11,009 bases of DNA from CAZFCK01 sp964517355 (GTDB taxonomy: Bacteria; Desulfobacterota; Desulfovibrionia; Desulfovibrionales; Desulfovibrionaceae). Every line of letters begins with the position of its first letter. Positions within the stretch are counted from its first letter, which is position 1. A program made the position numbers and the translations under genes. Below the pieces are notes generated by a model that was given only the letters and a program-made list of their open reading frames with translations, did not search any database and was not told where the DNA came from. Positions 7,801 through 11,009 of the stretch are shown here, one piece after another. The stretch covers positions 1 to 11,009 of the forward strand of contig CAZFCK010000158.1 of assembly GCA_964517355.1 (NCBI GenBank), given 5' to 3'.

Positions 7801-10629
7801 ATGCAGATCAAACCCTGGACCGAAATAGCCACCCCGCACGAGGACGTTCTCAAGGGAACCTTCAAGCAGGCGGAGTTCGCGGCGGACCTGAGCCGCGTCA
7901 CGGAAGGAACCGCCGGACCTGAATACCAGGACGCCGCGAAGTTCTTTGAACGCACCTACATCACCGAAGGCATGCGCCTGCTCCTGGACAGCCTGGTGAA
8001 ACGCCTCAACGGCGGTTCCGGCGACCCCGTGATCCAGCTCCAGACCGCGTTCGGCGGCGGCAAGACGCACACCATGCTCGCCGTCTACCATCTCGCCAAA
8101 GGCGACGCGCCCGCGAGCAAACTCCAGGGGGTTCCTCCCATTCTCGATGCGGCCGGCGTCACCGACCTGCCCAAGGCGTCCATCGCGGTCATCGACGGGA
8201 ACCGCCTCAGTCCTTCGCTGCCGCAGAAACGCGGCGGCGTGGAGGTGCGGACCCTGTGGGGAGAAATCGCCTTTCAGATCGGAGGCGAAGACGCCTATGC
8301 CATGCTGGCCGAATCGGACAAGAACGGCACTTCTCCCGGCAAGGAGACGCTGACCCGGATATTCGCCAGGTACGGCCCGGTGGTGATCCTGGTGGACGAG
8401 CTGGTGGCGTATGTCCGCCAGTTGGAGGAAGGCAAGAGCTATCCCGGCGGCACCTTCGAATCCAACCTCTCCTTTATCCAGGCGTTGACGGAATCGCTCG
8501 CCGGAACGCCGAGCAGCTGCCTGTTCGTCTCCCTGCCCGAGTCGAACACCGAGCTTGGCGGGCGCATGGCGCAACGCGCCCTGGACTCCCTGGAGAAGTA
8601 TTTCGGACGCATCCAGGCCCTGTGGAAGCCGGTGGCCACGGAAGAGGCCTTCGAGATCGTCAGGCGGCGTCTCTTCAACCCCATCACCGACGATCAGGCG
8701 GTTCAGGATAGTTGCCGGGCATTCTCCGAATACTACCAGAACAACGCCGGCGATTTTCCCAACGATGCCCTGGACGGCTCCTACTATCGCCGCCTCGTCG
8801 CCTCGTATCCGATCCACCCCGAAATTTTCGACAGGCTCTATCTGGACTGGTCGTCCCTGGACAAGTTCCAGCGCACCAGAGGCGTGCTCCAGCTTCTGGC
8901 GACGGTGATCTACCGGCTCTGGAAGGACGGCAGCCCGGACCCCATGATCATGCCGGGGGCGCTGCCCCTGTACGACAACAACGTCAAGAACCAGTCCATC
9001 TACTATCTGCCCCAGGGATGGGACCCGGTGATCGACAAGGACATCGACGGGGAGCAGGCGGAGTCCTCCAGAGTGGACACCGGCGATCCGCGCATCGGGC
9101 AGAAGCAATGCGCCAGAAGGACCGCGAGGACCATCTTCCTCGGTAGCGCCCCAAGCTCGAAAAAGCAGAGGATTCGAGGCGTCAGCTGGAGGCATATCGC
9201 CCTTGGAGCCGCGTATCCCGGCATCAACACCAGCGTCATTCGCGATGCGTTGAAAAAACTGACTGACAAGCTTCATTACCTCAACGTTGATGGCGAGCGG
9301 TACTGGTTCGACGTGACTCCGAACCTGCGCCGGGAAATGGAGGAGCGCAAAAGGCGCTTTGAAGAAGGCGAGGACATCGTTCCCGAAATCAAGTCCAGGC
9401 TGGGAAAGATCATCAACAAGGGGGCGTTCGGGGGCGTCCACATCTTCACGCCCTCCGGGGACATCCCGGATGACTTTGACCTGAGGCTGTGCGCCCTCCC
9501 TCCCAACAGCCCGCATTCGAGGACCTGCGAGCTGGCGGTCAAGAGCGCCGAAAACCATCTCAGGACGCACGGCAACTCCCCACGTCTGCATCAGAACCGC
9601 CTTGTTTTCCTGGCTCCTGACTATGACACGCTCAATCGGCTCCGGGATCACGTGCGGACCTTCCTCGCCTGGAAGTCCATCGTCGGCGACGTGGAGCAGT
9701 CCAGGCTTGTGCTGGACGTCCTCCAAGTGCGGCAGGCCGGGCAGAACATGGAGAACGTCTCCAGCACGGTCAACAGGACCATTGCCGAGTGTTATCAGTG
9801 GCTGCTGTGCCCCATCCAATATCCGGGGAAGAGCGGCGGCGTCGGCAAGGTCGAGTGGGAATCCATCCGGCTGAACACCGGCGCCACCAGTCTCGTCAAT
9901 GAGATCGAAAAGAGGCTCACGGATGAGGAAATGCTCCTCAAGGCCTGGTCGCCCATCCACCTGGACCACATGCTCAAGCAGTGGTTCTGGAAGGAAGGGG
10001 TGAATGACCTCAACACCCACGACCTCTGGCAGAAGATGTGCGACTACCTGTATCTGCCGCGCCTGCTCGACTGCTCGATCCTCCAGGCGACCATCTCCAA
10101 TGGCGTCGCCAGCGGTGATTACTTCGGCTATGCGGACGGCAAGGACGGTGGCGAGTACCTGGGCTTCAAGTTCAAGGAACCTGTCTCGTGCGTCATCGAC
10201 AAGTCTTCCCTTATCATCGAGTTGGACGCGGCCAAGGCGTACAAGGCCAAGAAGGAGCAACCCGTTCCGCAACCGGGTGGTGAAAAAGGCGGAGGGGATG
10301 TTCCCCCTGGCCCGGGTGGCCGTGCCGGCGGCGGAAGCGTGGAACCTCCCATGCCGCCGAAGCCCGGCGATCCGCCCGCGCCCCAAGCCAAGCCCAAAAA
10401 ACGTTTCTATGGAATGGTATCCCTGGATCCACACACGGGCCGCATGGCCTTTGACGACATCCAGAAAGAAGTCGTCAATCTGCTCATCAGCCGCCCCGGC
10501 GTCAGCGTGCGCCTGAAGCTGGACATCGAAGCGGAGTCCACGGAAGGGTTCGACGAGAACATCCAGCGGGCCGTCAGGGAGAATTGCGGGACCTTGAACT
10601 TCTCTCAAGCTGATTTTGATGAGGAGTAG
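7801..10629 (+). CDS. DUF499-family P-loop ATPase
   Basis: This 942-residue ATPase is of the DUF499/COG1483 type, probably a motor or switch working with the methylase and helicase. The N-terminus KPWTEIATPHEDVLKGTF is characteristic of the family as I know it. Walker A is FGGGKTH (84-90) and Walker B is VVILVDE (194-200). A middle region with RTARTIFLGSAP and a winged-helix-like stretch (about 440-525) follows. A Gly/Pro-rich, low-complexity linker (about 822-867) joins a small C-terminal domain starting RFYGMVSLDP (868) and ending at an acidic tail. ATG 7801 is chosen because GGAAGGA (7788-7794) precedes it by six bases. A TTG at 7786 would lie upstream of that site. It starts 20 bases after the methylase stop and is the last gene of the operon. 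DUF499 proteins resemble BREX BrxC/PglY in general type, but I see no PglZ phosphatase here. Confidence 0.94.
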   Translation: MQIKPWTEIATPHEDVLKGTFKQAEFAADLSRVTEGTAGPEYQDAAKFFERTYITEGMRLLLDSLVKRLNGGSGDPVIQLQTAFGGGKTHTMLAVYHLAKGDAPASKLQGVPPILDAAGVTDLPKASIAVIDGNRLSPSLPQKRGGVEVRTLWGEIAFQIGGEDAYAMLAESDKNGTSPGKETLTRIFARYGPVVILVDELVAYVRQLEEGKSYPGGTFESNLSFIQALTESLAGTPSSCLFVSLPESNTELGGRMAQRALDSLEKYFGRIQALWKPVATEEAFEIVRRRLFNPITDDQAVQDSCRAFSEYYQNNAGDFPNDALDGSYYRRLVASYPIHPEIFDRLYLDWSSLDKFQRTRGVLQLLATVIYRLWKDGSPDPMIMPGALPLYDNNVKNQSIYYLPQGWDPVIDKDIDGEQAESSRVDTGDPRIGQKQCARRTARTIFLGSAPSSKKQRIRGVSWRHIALGAAYPGINTSVIRDALKKLTDKLHYLNVDGERYWFDVTPNLRREMEERKRRFEEGEDIVPEIKSRLGKIINKGAFGGVHIFTPSGDIPDDFDLRLCALPPNSPHSRTCELAVKSAENHLRTHGNSPRLHQNRLVFLAPDYDTLNRLRDHVRTFLAWKSIVGDVEQSRLVLDVLQVRQAGQNMENVSSTVNRTIAECYQWLLCPIQYPGKSGGVGKVEWESIRLNTGATSLVNEIEKRLTDEEMLLKAWSPIHLDHMLKQWFWKEGVNDLNTHDLWQKMCDYLYLPRLLDCSILQATISNGVASGDYFGYADGKDGGEYLGFKFKEPVSCVIDKSSLIIELDAAKAYKAKKEQPVPQPGGEKGGGDVPPGPGGRAGGGSVEPPMPPKPGDPPAPQAKPKKRFYGMVSLDPHTGRMAFDDIQKEVVNLLISRPGVSVRLKLDIEAESTEGFDENIQRAVRENCGTLNFSQADFDEE

Positions 10630-10778
10630 CTTTCAATGCGCTTGCGGGTTTTGTTTCTATGCGGACGATCAACCGCATGCGTGCCGTTCTCAATCCCAAA
10701 CACCCTATCCGGACTGGATCAACAGTCTCCCGGGCGCTTGATACCGTTTCCCGTTTCTATAGTAAGTTATGAAAATTA

Positions 10779-10870
10779 CCGGGGGGAAACCAGCGCTGCT
10801 ATCTTCATCCCTAAGGCGCGAAACGACCGCGCCCAAGGGCTGAAGTTTTTGAAAAAGGTTCTCCCCCCGG
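10779..10870. repeat. Large inverted repeat with inner GC hairpin (possible terminator or dispersed repeat)
   Basis: CCGGGGGGAAACC (10779-10791) pairs with GGTTCTCCCCCCGG (10857-10870) over 13 bases with one bulged C at 10861. The 65-base loop contains a perfect six-base GC hairpin, GGCGCG/CGCGCC (10815-10820 and 10828-10833), and GCCCAAGGGC (10831-10840). A TTTTTGAAAAA palindrome (10846-10856) lies just inside the right arm, and a second C-run follows it (C6-GGA-C6, 10863-10877). I associate this C-run pattern with intergenic repeats of Desulfovibrio-like genomes, from memory only. It may help end or protect the operon transcript. Confidence 0.65.
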
Positions 10871-10941
10871 ACCCCCCTTCCATAACTTTTAATTTCACAA
10901 TATCATATAGATACCATATTATTTCTGGCATCGTTCCAAGC

Positions 10942-11009
10942 CTGGGAATTTTTCCTAGCGCATTTTCGCCTTGAAACAAGGCTCTACCCTGAAACAATTT
11001 CCAATTGTT
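10942..11009. repeat. Three consecutive small hairpins at the right edge
   Basis: CTGGGAA/TTCCTAG (10942-10948 and 10952-10958, one G-T pair), GCCTTG/CAAGGC (10968-10973 and 10977-10982, perfect, loop AAA) and AACAATT/AATTGTT (10993-10999 and 11003-11009, perfect, loop TCC) follow each other. The first has T-runs in its loop region. The last touches the window edge and may be longer. They could include terminators for a gene reading in from the right. Confidence 0.5.

Larger units (their letters stand above)
278..10629 (+). other. Hma-like defence operon (helicase, HEPN-zinc protein, methylase, ATPase)
   Basis: Four plus-strand genes sit head to tail with overlaps of 8 bases (helicase/HEPN), none or up to 4 bases (HEPN/methylase, depending on the start) and a 20-base gap (methylase/ATPase). 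No terminator-like structure is visible between them, so a single transcript is likely. The combination of a SNF2-type helicase, a DUF1156 methylase and a DUF499 ATPase is what I recall being named the Hma (helicase, methylase, ATPase) predicted antiviral system. DUF499 proteins are also discussed as relatives of the BREX ATPase BrxC/PglY. The assignment rests on protein motifs read by eye. The additional HEPN-zinc gene is not part of the core set as I know it. Confidence 0.8.
10630..11009. other. Gene-free right flank with several hairpins
   Basis: No convincing coding region is seen in these 380 bases on either strand. Open frames here run through repeats, lack ribosome sites and have no recognisable protein motifs. 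A short inverted repeat, ATGCGG/CCGCAT (10659-10664 and 10673-10678), lies soon after the ATPase stop. The large inverted repeat at 10779-10870 and three small hairpins up to the window edge follow. I see no clear Rho-independent terminator directly after the ATPase gene. AT content rises strongly after 10881. Confidence 0.7.

Noticed and set aside
7681..10608. 975-codon open frame on the minus strand opposite the ATPase gene
   Set aside because: It is the same kind of antisense shadow of a GC-rich gene. The plus strand has Walker A, Walker B and family-specific N- and C-termini.
278..10629. BREX or DISARM identity for the operon
   Set aside because: No PglZ phosphatase, BrxL or PglX-type gene and no DrmA/DrmB/DrmC genes are present in the window. 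The DUF1156/DUF499 pair points to the Hma type instead.
10630..10660. Possible Rho-independent terminator directly after the ATPase gene
   Set aside because: Only a three-base stem (CGC/GCG) precedes the short T-rich stretch, which is too weak to call.
10636..10974. 112-codon plus-strand frame after the operon
   Set aside because: It runs through the inverted repeat and C-runs, gives a low-complexity product with no motif and has no ribosome site.
10776..10997. 73-codon minus-strand frame at the right end
   Set aside because: Its sequence is produced by the repeat (GGSGGRTFFKNF from the C-runs and the TTTTTGAAAAA palindrome). Such repeats often create false genes.

Overview
The window holds one four-gene operon on the plus strand (278-10629) that looks like a phage-defence locus of the helicase-methylase-ATPase type (the 'Hma' architecture as I recall it; no database search was possible). 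In order, the genes encode: a SNF2/RapA-like helicase with a C-terminal DUF3883 nuclease-like domain (278-3772); a small protein joining a probable HEPN ribonuclease domain to eight CxxC zinc knuckles (3765-4880); a DUF1156-family adenine DNA methylase (4883-7780); and a DUF499-family P-loop ATPase (7801-10629). The genes overlap by a few bases or are 20 bases apart, so they are very probably co-transcribed and translationally coupled.

The likely division of labour is inferred from the families. The methylase marks host DNA. The helicase/translocase with its PD-(D/E)xK-like tail attacks unmarked invading DNA. The DUF499 ATPase supplies a second motor or sensor. The HEPN-zinc protein is the unexpected part: it may be an RNA-cleaving back-up or abortive effector. 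It is AT-rich while the genes around it are GC-rich, as if inserted exactly between the helicase and methylase genes. The centre of the methylase gene (about 5684-6890) is also AT-rich, while its two ends are GC-rich. This suggests that the methylase core, including the catalytic DPPY motif, was exchanged by recombination.

The left flank (1-277) has no convincing gene. It holds three hairpins in a row, a possible promoter, and a short start-less reading frame resembling an excisionase-type helix-turn-helix, which runs in frame into the helicase gene. The right flank (10630-11009) also has no convincing gene. It holds a large inverted repeat (10779-10870) followed by three small hairpins. The C6-GGA-C6 pattern next to a TTTTTGAAAAA palindrome recalls intergenic repeats I associate with Desulfovibrio-like bacteria. 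With the roughly 60-65% GC of the backbone genes this gives a weak guess of a Desulfovibrionales or other high-GC proteobacterial host. No tRNA, rRNA, CRISPR array, transposase or integrase was seen.
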